Source: JAXMAR01 sp046350295
Lineage (GTDB): Bacteria > Planctomycetota > Planctomycetia > Gemmatales > Gemmataceae
Assembly: GCA_046350295.1 (NCBI GenBank)
Contig: JAXMAR010000007.1
Location: 1 to 64,000, forward strand
Direction of reading: 5' to 3'
Length of the DNA: 64,000 bases
The translations under genes and the position numbers were made by a program. The notes under the pieces are model-generated. The model worked only from the letters and a program-made list of their open reading frames with translations, had not been told where the DNA came from and did no database searches. Below, in pieces: positions 1 through 8,610 of the stretch; within the stretch, counting starts at the first letter, position 1, and each line of letters starts with the position of its first letter.

Positions 1-2
1 GA

Positions 3-111
3 CGCGACGTGAGCCGGCCCGATCCTGATCTTTGGACACTTCCCCAAGCCGACATCCTGCGCCACGGCCTCCGTCGCGACGTGAGCCGGCCCGATCCTGA
101 TCTTTGGACAC
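3..111. repeat. Two direct copies of a 37-bp sequence
   Basis: An identical 37-bp sequence occupies 3-39 and 75-111, so the repeat period is 72 bp. It contains GTGAGCCGGCCCGATCCTGA. The copies may belong to a longer array that starts left of the window. An open frame runs across both, but its composition is not protein-like, and I treat 1-325 as non-coding. Nothing else is recognised in this stretch. Confidence 0.6.
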
Positions 112-325
112 CTCGCCGACAACGCACCTTCCCGCCGCCCGCCCCTCCATGGGACAATACAGATGGCGCCGAACGTTCCATACAGCGCCGCCGCGAGAGC
201 CGGCCACGCAAACCGCGTAAACGGCGCTCCACCTCGCCGCAAAGCGGGTAATCGGCGCCGTTGCCTTTCAGTAACCGGGCCATCGTGAAATGAGATGAAA
301 CGAAAAGCGTATCCGTCGCCGCCGC

Positions 326-1717
326 TCACGCCAACAGGCCGCGGATCACGTCGCCGGAGCTGGCCACCAGGGGGCGGCCTTGCTGGTCGTTGAAGTGGGC
401 GCGGGGGTTGATGCCGAGGCAGTGATAGATGGTGGCGGCGATGTCGGCGGGGGAGACGGGGTTGGAGGAGGGGTAGGCGGCGGCGCGGTCGGAGGAGCCG
501 TAGGTTTGGCCGCCGCGGATGCCGCCGCCGGCCAGGAGGATGGAGTAGCAGAAGGACCAGTGGTCGCGGCCGGCGTCGCGGTTGATGCGCGGGGTGCGGC
601 CCATGTCGCCCATCCAGACGACGAGGGTGTCGTCGAGGAGGCCGCGGGCGGTGAGGTCGTCGAGGAGGGCCGTGAGGCCCTGGTCCATGGGGGGCAGGAG
701 GGTGTCCTTGAGGTTGTTGAAGTTATTGCCGTGGGTGTCCCAGTCGCGGTTGCCGAAGGAGTAGAGGGTGACCATGGGGACGCCGGCGGCGACGAGGCGG
801 CGGGCGAGGAGGCAGTTCTGGGCGAAGGGGGTGGGGCCGTAGCGGTCGCGGACGTGCTGGGGCTCGGCGGCGAGGTTGAAGGCGTCGCGCGTGGCGGAGG
901 AGGAGAGGAGCTCGAAGGCGCGGCGGGTGAAGCCGTCGAGGCTGCGGGCGGGGGCGGCGTCGAGCGTGGGGGCGATGCGGGCGATGGTGTCGCGGAGGAG
1001 GCGGCGGCCGTCGAGGTCGCGCGGGTCGGCGTCGGCGAGAACGGAGGTGATGTAGCTGAGGTCGAGGGCGCCGGTGAGGGGGCGGACGAAGGGGACGGTG
1101 AAGGGATCGTGGGCGTGGCCGAGGCAGCCGGCGTTCTGGCCCATGGCGTCGTTGTTGCCGAAGTGGCGCAGCTCGCCGAGGGTCATGTAGGAGAAGATGC
1201 CGCCGTCGGCGGGGCGCATCCGGCTGACGACGGAGCCGAGAGATGGCAGGTCCTGCGGGGTGGCCGGGGGCTCGATGCCGAGGATGTCGTGGCGCGGGTG
1301 GGAGTAGCCGGTGAGGGCGAGGTAGGCGCCGATGGCGTGGTCGTTGTCGCGGTGGGTGACGGAGCGGACGAGGGCGAAGCGATCGGCGCAGCGGGCGAGG
1401 CGGGGCAGGTGTTCGGAGATGGCAATGCCCGGGACGCGCGTCGGGATGGGGCGGAACTCGCCGCGGATCTCGGCGGGGGCGTCGGGTTTGAGGTCGAGGA
1501 TGTCGAGGTGGGAGGGGCCGCCGTAGTTGAAGATGAGGATGCAGGCCTTGGCGCGGCCGCAAGCGCCGGAGACGGGGCGCTCGGGGCGGGCTTCGGCTCG
1601 GGCGCGGAGGTAGTCGGACCAGAGGAGGCCGGCGCCGCCGATGGCGCCGATGCGGAGGGCTTCGCGGCGGTTGAGGCCATCACAGAGGCGGGCCGTGCGG
1701 CCGAGGAGGGAGAGCAT
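326..1717 (-). CDS. DUF1501 family exported protein
   Basis: A 463-residue member of the DUF1501 family, which is sulfatase/alkaline-phosphatase-like in fold and very abundant in planctomycetes. The N-terminus carries a Tat-type signal around NRREALRIGAIGGAGLL (near residues 18-34), so export is expected. Family motifs follow: FNYGGPSHLDILDLKPDAP near residue 60, then VWMGDMGRTPRIN and RDHWSF near the C-terminus. The start at 1717 is chosen because MLSLLGRTARLCDG is a usual family N-terminus and GGAG lies six bases upstream; in-frame ATGs at 1756 and 1834 would only add a low-complexity extension. DUF1501 genes often sit next to a DUF1549/DUF1553 cytochrome gene, but none is adjacent here. 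The enzymatic activity is not established for the family. Confidence 0.9.
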   Translation of the reverse strand: MLSLLGRTARLCDGLNRREALRIGAIGGAGLLWSDYLRARAEARPERPVSGACGRAKACILIFNYGGPSHLDILDLKPDAPAEIRGEFRPIPTRVPGIAISEHLPRLARCADRFALVRSVTHRDNDHAIGAYLALTGYSHPRHDILGIEPPATPQDLPSLGSVVSRMRPADGGIFSYMTLGELRHFGNNDAMGQNAGCLGHAHDPFTVPFVRPLTGALDLSYITSVLADADPRDLDGRRLLRDTIARIAPTLDAAPARSLDGFTRRAFELLSSSATRDAFNLAAEPQHVRDRYGPTPFAQNCLLARRLVAAGVPMVTLYSFGNRDWDTHGNNFNNLKDTLLPPMDQGLTALLDDLTARGLLDDTLVVWMGDMGRTPRINRDAGRDHWSFCYSILLAGGGIRGGQTYGSSDRAAAYPSSNPVSPADIAATIYHCLGINPRAHFNDQQGRPLVASSGDVIRGLLA

Positions 1718-2006
1718 GGCGGGCTCCGGGGAGGCGGTTTCGGCTTCCGACACCATGGTAGCGGGGGCGGGACGGCGCCGCAACGATTTGGGAAAAAGAT
1801 TGCGTGGCGCCCGTCCCTTGCCCAGCGGCGCCAACGCTTTGTTTGCAGGCGCGACATACGTGTGTCACCCTACCGGCAAAAGTTGTTAGCGGGGCTTTAC
1901 TTATTCGCGAGGCCGTAGTAGTATTGGTCCGACAAGTGAGCAGCCCCGACAATTCCCGACTCGGACGGAAATAACGGATCGGAGTTATCCGTGTCTCCTG
2001 TCCTAC
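1718..2006. other. Gene-free interval with inverted repeats
   Basis: No protein gene is supported on either strand. The interval separates two leftward genes. It holds an inverted repeat ACGGAT/ATCCGT (1974-1979 and 1987-1992) and a longer-range GGGGCT/AGCCCC pair (1891-1896 and 1942-1947). It leads into a strong rightward terminator at 2007-2048, so it may be the body of a small RNA on the plus strand. Confidence 0.35.
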
Positions 2007-2048
2007 GCAAGACCCCGAGCCGCGCCCAAGCTCGGGGTTTGCGTTTTT
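2007..2048 (+). terminator. Intrinsic terminator with T tract, no gene upstream
   Basis: The sequence GCAAGACCCCGAG pairs with CTCGGGGTTTGC across an 11-base loop and is followed directly by five T residues (2044-2048). This is the classical Rho-independent form on the plus strand. Both neighbouring genes are on the minus strand, so it ends no annotated gene. On the minus strand the hairpin has no T tract, so it is a weak terminator for the HD-domain gene. Confidence 0.6.
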
Positions 2049-2070
2049 GTGATAGGCGCCTTTTCGTATT

Positions 2071-2655
2071 CTAGTCGGCATTGTCCGCGAGCCCCTTGTC
2101 CAGACCGAGCGCTGCGGCGTGCGGTTTGATGGCGTCGATGATGAACTGGATATGCTCGGCGAGGTCGACCTGGAAATCGGCGGCGCCACGGGTGATGTCG
2201 TCGCGGCTCACGTTGCGGGCGAAGCCTTTGGACTTCATCTTCTTGCGGACGCTCGCGGCGGTCAGGTCCGTGACGCCGGTGGGGCGCACCAGCGCGGCGG
2301 CGAAGATGAGGCCCGTCAATTCGTCGCAGGCGTAGAGAGCCTTGTCGACGAGGTGAACGCGCGGGAAGTCGGGCAGGTAATCGGCGTGGGAGCAGATGGC
2401 GTAGATACTCTCCTCCGGATAGCCGCGTTCGCGAAGGATCGCGGCGCCCTGGAGGGGATGGTTCGGCGGATCGGGCCAGCGCTCGTAGTCAAAGTCGTGC
2501 AACAGGCCGACGACGCCCCAGGCTTCCTCGTCCTGTGCCAGCTTGCGGGCATAGGCGCGCATGGCCGCCTCGACGCCGAGCATGTGGCGGACCAGGGCCT
2601 GGTCCGTGACGTATTGATGGAGGAGGGCGACGGCTTCATCACGGTTCGGTGTCAT
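2071..2655 (-). CDS. HD-domain (HDIG-like) phosphohydrolase-type protein
   Basis: A 194-residue cytoplasmic protein of the HD superfamily, whose members are metal-dependent phosphohydrolases. The metal-binding pattern is visible as an early His (LVRHMLGVE), the HD doublet in GLLHDFDYERWPD near residue 55, a further His (PNHPLQG) and SHADY near residue 92. Single-domain proteins of this kind are usually annotated HDIG-domain proteins of unknown substrate. The start is the ATG at 2655; the codon six bases further upstream is TTG. A purine-rich AAAGGCG lies before it. The gene stands alone, divergent from the PP2C phosphatase gene. Confidence 0.85.
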   Translation of the reverse strand: MTPNRDEAVALLHQYVTDQALVRHMLGVEAAMRAYARKLAQDEEAWGVVGLLHDFDYERWPDPPNHPLQGAAILRERGYPEESIYAICSHADYLPDFPRVHLVDKALYACDELTGLIFAAALVRPTGVTDLTAASVRKKMKSKGFARNVSRDDITRGAADFQVDLAEHIQFIIDAIKPHAAALGLDKGLADNAD

Positions 2656-2971
2656 GGCCAACGCCTTTCAAGCGAGCGCCCGTGTCCATGCAGGCTTGCC
2701 ATGCGCGCCTGCACGTTCGCAATTTGGCGCAACCTGTTCACGGGAACGAATGTTAATATAGGTAAGCCTCGTCCGCGCGAATTTTCTTGCCCAACCGGCA
2801 GGAGTGGACGCGGCCACGCCCGCCCAGGCGCCAGTCTTTCGCGGCCCGTGGTTCGCGCTCCCGACACTGTTGTAGAATTGCTCAGCGGCTGTTTCCGGCT
2901 CGTCCGGCGCGACAGCCTTTCGCGCGGCCAGTGTCGATCGCCGGCGTTCGCGCCGGCCAAGGGTGTCCGCG
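2656..2971. other. Intergenic region between divergent genes
   Basis: This 316-bp spacer separates the leftward HD-domain gene from the rightward PP2C gene and must hold both promoters. A TAGAAT hexamer at 2873-2878, a -10-like sequence that recurs before other genes in this window, lies about 95 bases before the PP2C start. TTAATATAGG near 2752-2761 is the other AT-rich candidate. No open frame here looks like a protein. Confidence 0.3.
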
Positions 2972-3712
2972 ATGGCCGAGTTCGTGCTTCGAATCGGAAG
3001 CTTCAGCGCCCAAGGGGTACGGCCGAACAACGAAGACCGTTTCGTTGTCGACGAGGGGCAGCGTCTTTTCATGGTCGCGGACGGCATGGGCGGCCAGGAG
3101 CGCGGCGAAGTGGCGAGCGGCATGGCGGCGGAGATCATCCCGCAGGCCGTGAAGGAATCGCTGGCCAACGAGGAAGCGGCCGACGCGGCGCTCAGGCGGG
3201 CGATGGCCCAGGCGAATAGCGCGATCGTCGATGCCGGCCGGGGACAGCCCGAAGGCCGGCGCATGGGGACGACCGCCGTCTGCGCCTTGCATAAGGGGGA
3301 CAACGTCTACGTCGCCAGTCTCGGTGATAGCCGGGCGTACCTCATCCGGGACGACGCGGTCGAACAACTCACGGTCGATCACTCGGTCGCGCAGGCGCTG
3401 GTCGCCTCGGGCGCTCTCACCCCGGAGGAAGCGCGGCACAGTCCCTATCAGCACGTCTTGCACAAGTTCTTGGGCTGCGCCAACATGGCGGAAGGCGCCG
3501 AGGTGAAGCCCATTTCGGTTCATGCCGGCGATCGCCTCCTGCTTGCGTCCGATGGCCTCACCAACCATATCACCGAGCAGGATCTGCGCACCGGCGTTTT
3601 GAAGTACGCCGATCCGCAGGAATGGGCCGAGCACCTGGTGAAGACGGCGCTCGAGCGCGGCTCGCGCGATAACGTGACCTGCATCGTGGTCGCCTTCGAG
3701 TCGGCGGCCTGA
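2972..3712 (+). CDS. PP2C-family Ser/Thr protein phosphatase
   Basis: A 246-residue stand-alone PPM/PP2C phosphatase, expected to remove phosphate from Ser/Thr residues using two metal ions. Family motifs appear in order: NNEDRFVVD near residue 20, VADGMGG near 33, GTTAVCALHKGD near 101, LGDSRAYLI, SDGLTNHI near 195 and the closing DNVTCIVV. The length matches the bacterial Stp/PrpC class, and there is no signal or membrane segment. AAGGG at 2959-2963 sets the start at ATG 2972 rather than the GTG three codons earlier. It is a plausible partner of Hanks-type kinases such as the one at 54.2-56.9 kb, but nothing local links them. Confidence 0.93.
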   Translation: MAEFVLRIGSFSAQGVRPNNEDRFVVDEGQRLFMVADGMGGQERGEVASGMAAEIIPQAVKESLANEEAADAALRRAMAQANSAIVDAGRGQPEGRRMGTTAVCALHKGDNVYVASLGDSRAYLIRDDAVEQLTVDHSVAQALVASGALTPEEARHSPYQHVLHKFLGCANMAEGAEVKPISVHAGDRLLLASDGLTNHITEQDLRTGVLKYADPQEWAEHLVKTALERGSRDNVTCIVVAFESAA

Positions 3713-3748
3713 GACGGTGCGTTTCCCGCACCCTACGGCCACCTCCCA

Positions 3749-4663
3749 TCAACCACGCGCTCGCCCCGGGGCATAGCGATACGCCAGCGCAAGAAGAATG
3801 ATCGCGCCGCCGAGGTAGGTCCAGGCGTCCGGCGCCTCCGTGCGCGGCGAAACCAGGTAGGCCCAGACCGGATTGAGGATCGGCTCGAGCAGCATGATCG
3901 TCCCCGCTTCCTGCGGCGGGACGACGCGCAGGCCGCGTGCCACCAGCCAGTAAGCGAGCCCCATCTGCACCGAGCCATAGAGAAACAACGTGAGGAATTG
4001 CGCGAACGTCGGCGGCCGCAGCGTTATCAGCAGCGGGATGAGGACGAGGCCACCCAGGAGGTGATTCCAGACGGTGAGCCAGCGCGAGGAAACGTCGCGC
4101 AGGACACGCAGGCAGATCAGGACGCCCGCGTAGGAGACTCCGCTGGCCAGGGCGACCAGGATGACCACCGGCTCCCCTTCCGTCCAGCCGCCCGCGATGA
4201 TGATGGCGATGCCCGTCAGCCCGACGAGAAGGCTGATCGTGTTGCGGCGCTCGGCGCGCTCTCCCAGGAGAAAGATGCCGGCGAGATACATCCAGAGGGG
4301 CGCCGTGTATTGCAGCAGGATCGCGTTCGCCGCCGTCCCCAGCGCCATGGCCGTGATGAAGGTGGCGTTCATGATGGTGAAGCAGAACGCCATGAGCCAC
4401 ATTAACGGCCGGATCGTCAGATCCCCTTTTTTCACGAGCGGGACGAGGACGAGGCCTGCGAACAGCGAGCGATAGCAGGCGATCTGCACGGGCAGCGGAT
4501 AACCGGCGACGGGCAGCGTCTCGAGCGCCGGCTCATCGAGGCCGAATGCGGTCGGCTGCGTCAACACCTTGGCGAAGGCGCCCCCCAGGCTCCAGAGCAG
4601 CGCCGCGGCCGCGATGCAAAGACGGCCCTGAGCGGGCGACAAGTCATCTGTTTCTTGGGGCAT
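3749..4663 (-). CDS. EamA/DMT-family membrane transporter
   Basis: A 304-residue integral membrane protein of the drug/metabolite transporter superfamily with two EamA repeats and about ten hydrophobic helices. The first half ends with the typical NATFITAMALGTAANAILLQY helix region, and the second repeats the pattern with TIMLLEPILNPVWAYL, the conserved Glu-Pro of the family. Members move amino acids, sugars or other metabolites across the inner membrane; the substrate cannot be told from sequence. It is convergent with the PP2C gene (36-bp gap) and divergent from the aminotransferase gene, so the latter two may share a promoter region. Confidence 0.88.
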   Translation of the reverse strand: MPQETDDLSPAQGRLCIAAAALLWSLGGAFAKVLTQPTAFGLDEPALETLPVAGYPLPVQIACYRSLFAGLVLVPLVKKGDLTIRPLMWLMAFCFTIMNATFITAMALGTAANAILLQYTAPLWMYLAGIFLLGERAERRNTISLLVGLTGIAIIIAGGWTEGEPVVILVALASGVSYAGVLICLRVLRDVSSRWLTVWNHLLGGLVLIPLLITLRPPTFAQFLTLFLYGSVQMGLAYWLVARGLRVVPPQEAGTIMLLEPILNPVWAYLVSPRTEAPDAWTYLGGAIILLALAYRYAPGRARG

Positions 4664-4777
4664 GCGTTCTCAAGGTGTGTGGGCTGCGCTGAAACTGGCG
4701 CCAGGACCGGCAGCGCGGCGGGCGGAAAATCGACGATGTCAAACATACAATGACCGTCGCCCCACAAGGAGACCGCG

Positions 4778-5977
4778 ATGCCCTATAAGCTCCCGATTTC
4801 GAAGATGGCCGCCGCCGTGCAGCCCTCCGCGACGCTCGCCGCCGGCGCCAAGGCGCGTCAGCTCAAGGCGGAAGGCAAGACGGTCTACGATTTCAGCCTC
4901 GGTGAGCCCGACTTCAACACTCCCGAGCACATCTGCAAGGCCGCCTCCCAGGCGATGCTCGACGGCCACACGCATTACACTCCGGCCGCCGGCATCCCCG
5001 AGCTGCGCGGCGCCATCGTCCGCTATTACAGGAAGAACTACCACCACGAGGTAGCGGCGGAGCAGGTGATCGTCTCCAACGGCGCCAAGCATTCGCTTCA
5101 CAACGCCCTGGCCGCGGTCGTCGGCCCCGGCGACGAAGTCATCATCCCCACCCCTTACTGGGTCAGCTACAGCGACCTGGTGCAGATGACCGGCGCCTCC
5201 TTCGTCCTCGTACCGACCACGGAGCAGAGCGGCTTCAAGATGAGCCCGGTCCAGCTGGCGGCCGCCATCACGCCGCGCAGCCGGCTCGTCATGCTCAACA
5301 GCCCGTCCAATCCGACGGGGAGCGTCTATACCCGGGCGGAGCTGGAGGCCCTTGCCGACGTTGTCCTGCAGCATGACCTTGGCGTCATCAGCGACGAGAT
5401 CTACGAGAAGCTCGTGTTCGGCGACGCCACGCCGACCTGCTTCGCCACGCTCCGGCCGGGACTCGCCGAGCGGACCATCACCATCAGTGGCGTCTCCAAG
5501 AGCTACGCGATGACCGGTTGGCGCATGGGCTGGGCCGTGGCGCCGCTGCATGTCACGAAGGCGATGGGGAACGTGCAAAGCCAGGAGACGAGCAACCCGT
5601 CGAGCATCAGCCAGTACGCCGCGCTCGCCGCTCTGGAGGGGGACCAGAAGTGCGTGGAGGAGATGCGCAAGGAATTCGAGGCGCGGCGCGACCTAGTGTG
5701 CAAGCGACTCAACGACTTGCCCGGCATCATCTGCCCGTGGCCGGAAGGCGCTTTTTACGCCTTCTTCAACGTCGAACGCACGTTCGGCAAGACGCTGGGG
5801 GGCCGCAAGATCACGGACTCCGCGACCTTCTGCGCCGCGGCGCTCGAGACCGTCTTCGTCAACCTTGTCCCCGGCTCGGCGTTCGGGGCCGAGGGCTACG
5901 TGCGGCTTTCGTTCGCGACCAGCAGGGACACCATCAACAAGGGCGTCGATCGGTTGGCGGAGTTACTACGCGGCTAA
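4778..5977 (+). CDS. PLP-dependent aminotransferase (aspartate aminotransferase type)
   Basis: A 399-residue fold-type I class I/II aminotransferase, closest in look to bacterial aspartate aminotransferases. It converts an amino acid plus 2-oxoglutarate to the oxo acid plus glutamate. Visible signatures are SLGEPDFNTPEHI near residue 42, SNGAKHSLHNAL near 102, SPSNPTGSVY near 177, ISDEIYEKL and the PLP lysine in SGVSKSYAMTGWRMGW near residue 240. CAAGGAGA precedes the ATG. The reading frame ends normally, but its TAA stop (5975-5977) lies inside the left end of the insertion sequence that follows, so the insertion came within a base or two of truncating it. Confidence 0.92.
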   Translation: MPYKLPISKMAAAVQPSATLAAGAKARQLKAEGKTVYDFSLGEPDFNTPEHICKAASQAMLDGHTHYTPAAGIPELRGAIVRYYRKNYHHEVAAEQVIVSNGAKHSLHNALAAVVGPGDEVIIPTPYWVSYSDLVQMTGASFVLVPTTEQSGFKMSPVQLAAAITPRSRLVMLNSPSNPTGSVYTRAELEALADVVLQHDLGVISDEIYEKLVFGDATPTCFATLRPGLAERTITISGVSKSYAMTGWRMGWAVAPLHVTKAMGNVQSQETSNPSSISQYAALAALEGDQKCVEEMRKEFEARRDLVCKRLNDLPGIICPWPEGAFYAFFNVERTFGKTLGGRKITDSATFCAAALETVFVNLVPGSAFGAEGYVRLSFATSRDTINKGVDRLAELLRG

Positions 5978-7292
5978 GGAATCGCGCCAAAATAACTTGC
6001 TGAAGTGCCGTTGCGTGGATTCAGCTGATTGTGCGATTGTCCTGGGATGCAGGATACAACGATTGTTAAAGCCATTGAAGGCAAGTATATCGAACTTTTG
6101 GATGACCTCGACGAGCGTGGCAGGCGGCGTTGGGCAGCTGTCGAAGCGCGTGCCCTGGGATATGGCGGAATTGCGGTCGTGGCGCGGGCGACAGGGTTGT
6201 CGGATCGGACCATTCGGACGGGATTGAAGGAGTTGGACGAGGCCGACCCGTTGGCGGGGCATCGACAGCGTCGGCCAGGGGGTGGTCGTAGATCGCATGC
6301 GATCACGCAGCCGGGATTGCAGCGGGCGCTGGACCGCTTGATCGAGCCGACGGCGCGCGGGTCGCCGATGCAACCACTGCGCTGGACGATCAAGAGCACC
6401 TACCGACTGGCGAAGGCGTTGCGGAAGCAAGGGTATCAGGTGAGCGCGACGTCGGTGCGTCGACTGCTCGCGGCCATGGGCTATAGCCTGCAGGCCAACC
6501 GCAAGACGCGGGAAGGCGAGCAGCATCCCGATCGCGACGGCCAGTTTCGCCACATCGCCGAACGGGTGGCGGCGCGGAAAAGCGGCGCGAACCAGCCCTG
6601 TCGGTGGACACAAAGAAGAAGGAAGTGCTGGGAAATCTCAAGAATGCGGGGCAAACCTATCGTCCCAAGGGCCAGCCGGAGAAAGTCAAGACCCACGATT
6701 TTCCGGATCCCAGTTGGGCAAGGCGATCCCCTACGGCGTCTACGACATCCATGGCAACGAAGCAGGCGTGTCGGTTGGCATCAGCCACGATACGGCCGAA
6801 TTCGCGGTGGCGGCGATTCGTCGTTGGTGGAAGAAGCTGGGCCGCAAGCGCTACGGAAGCCAAGCGTTTATTGGTAACGGCCGACAGCGGCGGCAGCAAC
6901 AGTTCGCGTTGCCGGTTGTGGAAGGTCGAATTGCAGAAGTGGGCGGACGAGACGGGGCTGATTGTCGAGGTCTGTCACTATCCGCCGGGCACGAGCAAAT
7001 GGAACAAGATCGAGCATCGCGTGTTCTGCCACATTACGCGCAATTGGCAGGGAGTTCCGTTAGAGACGCTGGAAGTAGTCGTCGAATCGATTGGCGCCAC
7101 GACGACCGAAACCGGCCTGGAAGTTCATGCCTGGATCGACGAAAACACATACAACAAAGGCCGCAAAGTGAGCGATGAGGAACTGGCTGAGTGTAACATC
7201 ACGCGTAACGAATATCACGGCGAATGGAACTACGAAATCCATCCACGCGTCAAGCGCGGAGATCGGTAAGTTATTTTGGCGCGACTCCTGAG
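5974..7292 (+). mobile_element. ISAzo13-type insertion sequence, inactivated
   Basis: The element is bounded by inverted repeats. The left end 5978-5998 and right end 7268-7288 match at 20 of 21 positions (core TCGCGCCAAAATAACTT), and the match extends to 5974 and 7292 at 23 of 25. Total length is about 1.3 kb, fitting a one-transposase element. No clear target-site duplication is seen. It sits between the aminotransferase stop codon and the ribosome-binding site of the zinc-ribbon gene. The transposase inside is broken by three frameshifts, so the copy should be unable to move by itself. Confidence 0.88.
6047..7269 (+). pseudogene. ISAzo13-family transposase with three frameshifts
   Basis: A DDE-type transposase of the ISAzo13 family, split over three frames. 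It begins MQDTTIVKAIEGKYIELLDD and has a helix-turn-helix segment near VVARATGLSDRTIR. The frame changes near 6600, where it continues as SVDTKKKEVLGNLKNAG; near 6711, continuing as LGKAIPYGVYDIHGNE; and near 6863, continuing as RLLVTADSGGSNSS. It then runs to an intact C-terminus with CHYPPGTSKWNKIEHR and YHGEWNYEIHP. The family's conserved blocks are all present in the right order, so indels rather than large deletions broke it. It would have been about 405 residues, the usual length. Confidence 0.88.
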
Positions 7293-7305
7293 AGGAGATT
7301 CGCCT

Positions 7306-8085
7306 GTGATCGCGACCTGTCCCGATTGTCAGCGTCAGATGAGATTGCCGGACAACGTCGCCGGGAAGCAGCTCCGCTGTCCGCATTGCCAGGCAGTGTT
7401 CACTGCGGCTTCGGAAGCGATTCAGGCGGAAGCGCCTCCGGCCGCCCTGGTGGTCGAGGAAGCGCAACCCGCGCCGGCCGAGCCGCTCGCGTTCGAGACC
7501 TCCAGGCCCGGTTCGCACTTCGACTTCGACGCCCAGGACGCCGCCTTTCCCACGACCTACCGGGGGGGCAGGGGCGGCTTGCTCTTCTTGGGGGCCATGC
7601 TCCTGTTCGTATCGCCCGTCATCGACCTCGTGATCGCGCTCATGATCGTCGGTCAGTTCGGCGGCGTGGGCGCGTATCTGGCAGGAGCGATCCTCGGTCT
7701 GGCGGTGCGGGCGCTGCTCCTGAACGTCCTTCCCGGCGTCTTCATGCTCCTCGCCTACACCTATCTCAACGCGCGCCGGCTCAAGGGCATGGTGATCACC
7801 GGCGGTATTCTGGCCATCGTCCTGCCTGCGCTTCTCGGCGTCTTGAGCCTCGTCGCCTTGATTAATCTCGTGCCGGTAATGCGGTTCGGCGCCCTTCCGG
7901 CAGGCGTCCTTCTTCCTCCGTTCTGCTATCTGATTGCCGCCATGGTCGCCATCTGTGCCGGTACCCAGGCGCTCCTCGCCCTCGCCAACCCGTCCGTCGC
8001 GCGCGGCTTCGACGAGGAACGCCGCCGCCGCGACCGGGAGTCGTATGACGATTACCCCGAGCGCCGTTCGCGACGCTATGATTGA
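7306..8085 (+). CDS. Zinc-ribbon membrane protein
   Basis: A 259-residue protein with an N-terminal MJ0042-type zinc ribbon (CPDCQRQM and LRCPHCQAVF, near residues 5-33). A proline/alanine linker follows, then about four hydrophobic helices between residues 95 and 230, and a charged Arg/Asp-rich tail. This architecture is common in planctomycetes; the function is unknown. The start is the GTG at 7306, with GAGGAG at 7292-7297. An upstream TTG at 7276 lies inside the insertion-sequence end and is rejected. The ribosome-binding site begins exactly where the insertion sequence stops, so the element may influence this gene's transcription. Confidence 0.8.
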   Translation: MIATCPDCQRQMRLPDNVAGKQLRCPHCQAVFTAASEAIQAEAPPAALVVEEAQPAPAEPLAFETSRPGSHFDFDAQDAAFPTTYRGGRGGLLFLGAMLLFVSPVIDLVIALMIVGQFGGVGAYLAGAILGLAVRALLLNVLPGVFMLLAYTYLNARRLKGMVITGGILAIVLPALLGVLSLVALINLVPVMRFGALPAGVLLPPFCYLIAAMVAICAGTQALLALANPSVARGFDEERRRRDRESYDDYPERRSRRYD

Positions 8086-8226
8086 CCCATTCCGTTCGAC
8101 GGCCCGATCTTGGCCAATCCCGTATGCTGGCCGCCTCGACCACCTTACAATAACAGTTGGCAAGAGGGCGGTGTCATGATCCGACCAATCAAGAGAATGG
8201 CGGCGGGTGACCAAGGGAAAGACGTC

Positions 8227-8610
8227 ATGGGGTTGACGCACGTAACCGTGAAGGTGGCTGACGTTGGCAAGCAGGGCTCGCCGTTCCACGCCGATTTTCT
8301 CGTGGACACCGGAGCGGTCGATTGCATGGCGCCGCGCGACAAGTTGGAGGCAGCGGGGATTCAGGTCGAAGGAAAACAGATATACGAGACGGCGACCGGT
8401 GCTACCGTGGAATACGAAGTCGGCTTTGCACGCTTCACTGTTCTCGGCGATCAGACAATCTCGAAAGTTATCTTTGGCCCAGCCGGATGTGAGCCGTTGC
8501 TCGGCGTACTTGCTCTGGAAGGGTTGGGCTTGGTCGTCGACCCGCTGACTCAAGAGCTGCGCCGGCTGAAAGCCATTCCCTTGAAGCTGAACATAGTCGC
8601 TAGCCACTAG
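8227..8610 (+). CDS. Retropepsin-like clan AA aspartic protease
   Basis: A 127-residue protein resembling the small single-domain clan AA aspartic proteases found in bacteria. The catalytic motif is FLVDTGAVDCMAP near residue 25 (the D-T/S-G triad), followed by a beta-rich core (TATGATVEYEVGFARF) and the closing hydrophobic-Gly element EPLLGVLALEGLGLVVD. Such proteins act as dimers; no bacterial substrate is known for this subgroup. The start at 8227 is preferred because MGLTHVTVKV is a usual N-terminus and AAGGGA lies eight bases upstream; ATGs at 8176 and 8197 are possible. Its 3' end overlaps the convergent PH-domain gene by 11 bp. Confidence 0.82.
   Translation: MGLTHVTVKVADVGKQGSPFHADFLVDTGAVDCMAPRDKLEAAGIQVEGKQIYETATGATVEYEVGFARFTVLGDQTISKVIFGPAGCEPLLGVLALEGLGLVVDPLTQELRRLKAIPLKLNIVASH

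Noticed and set aside
9..251. 80-residue open frame over the direct repeats
   Set aside because: Arg/Pro-rich, generated by the 37-bp repeat, and without a ribosome-binding site.
380..1918. Long open frame antisense to the first DUF1501 gene
   Set aside because: It is Val/Gly/Ala/Glu-rich nonsense, typical of the opposite strand of a high-GC gene, while the other strand has clear family motifs.
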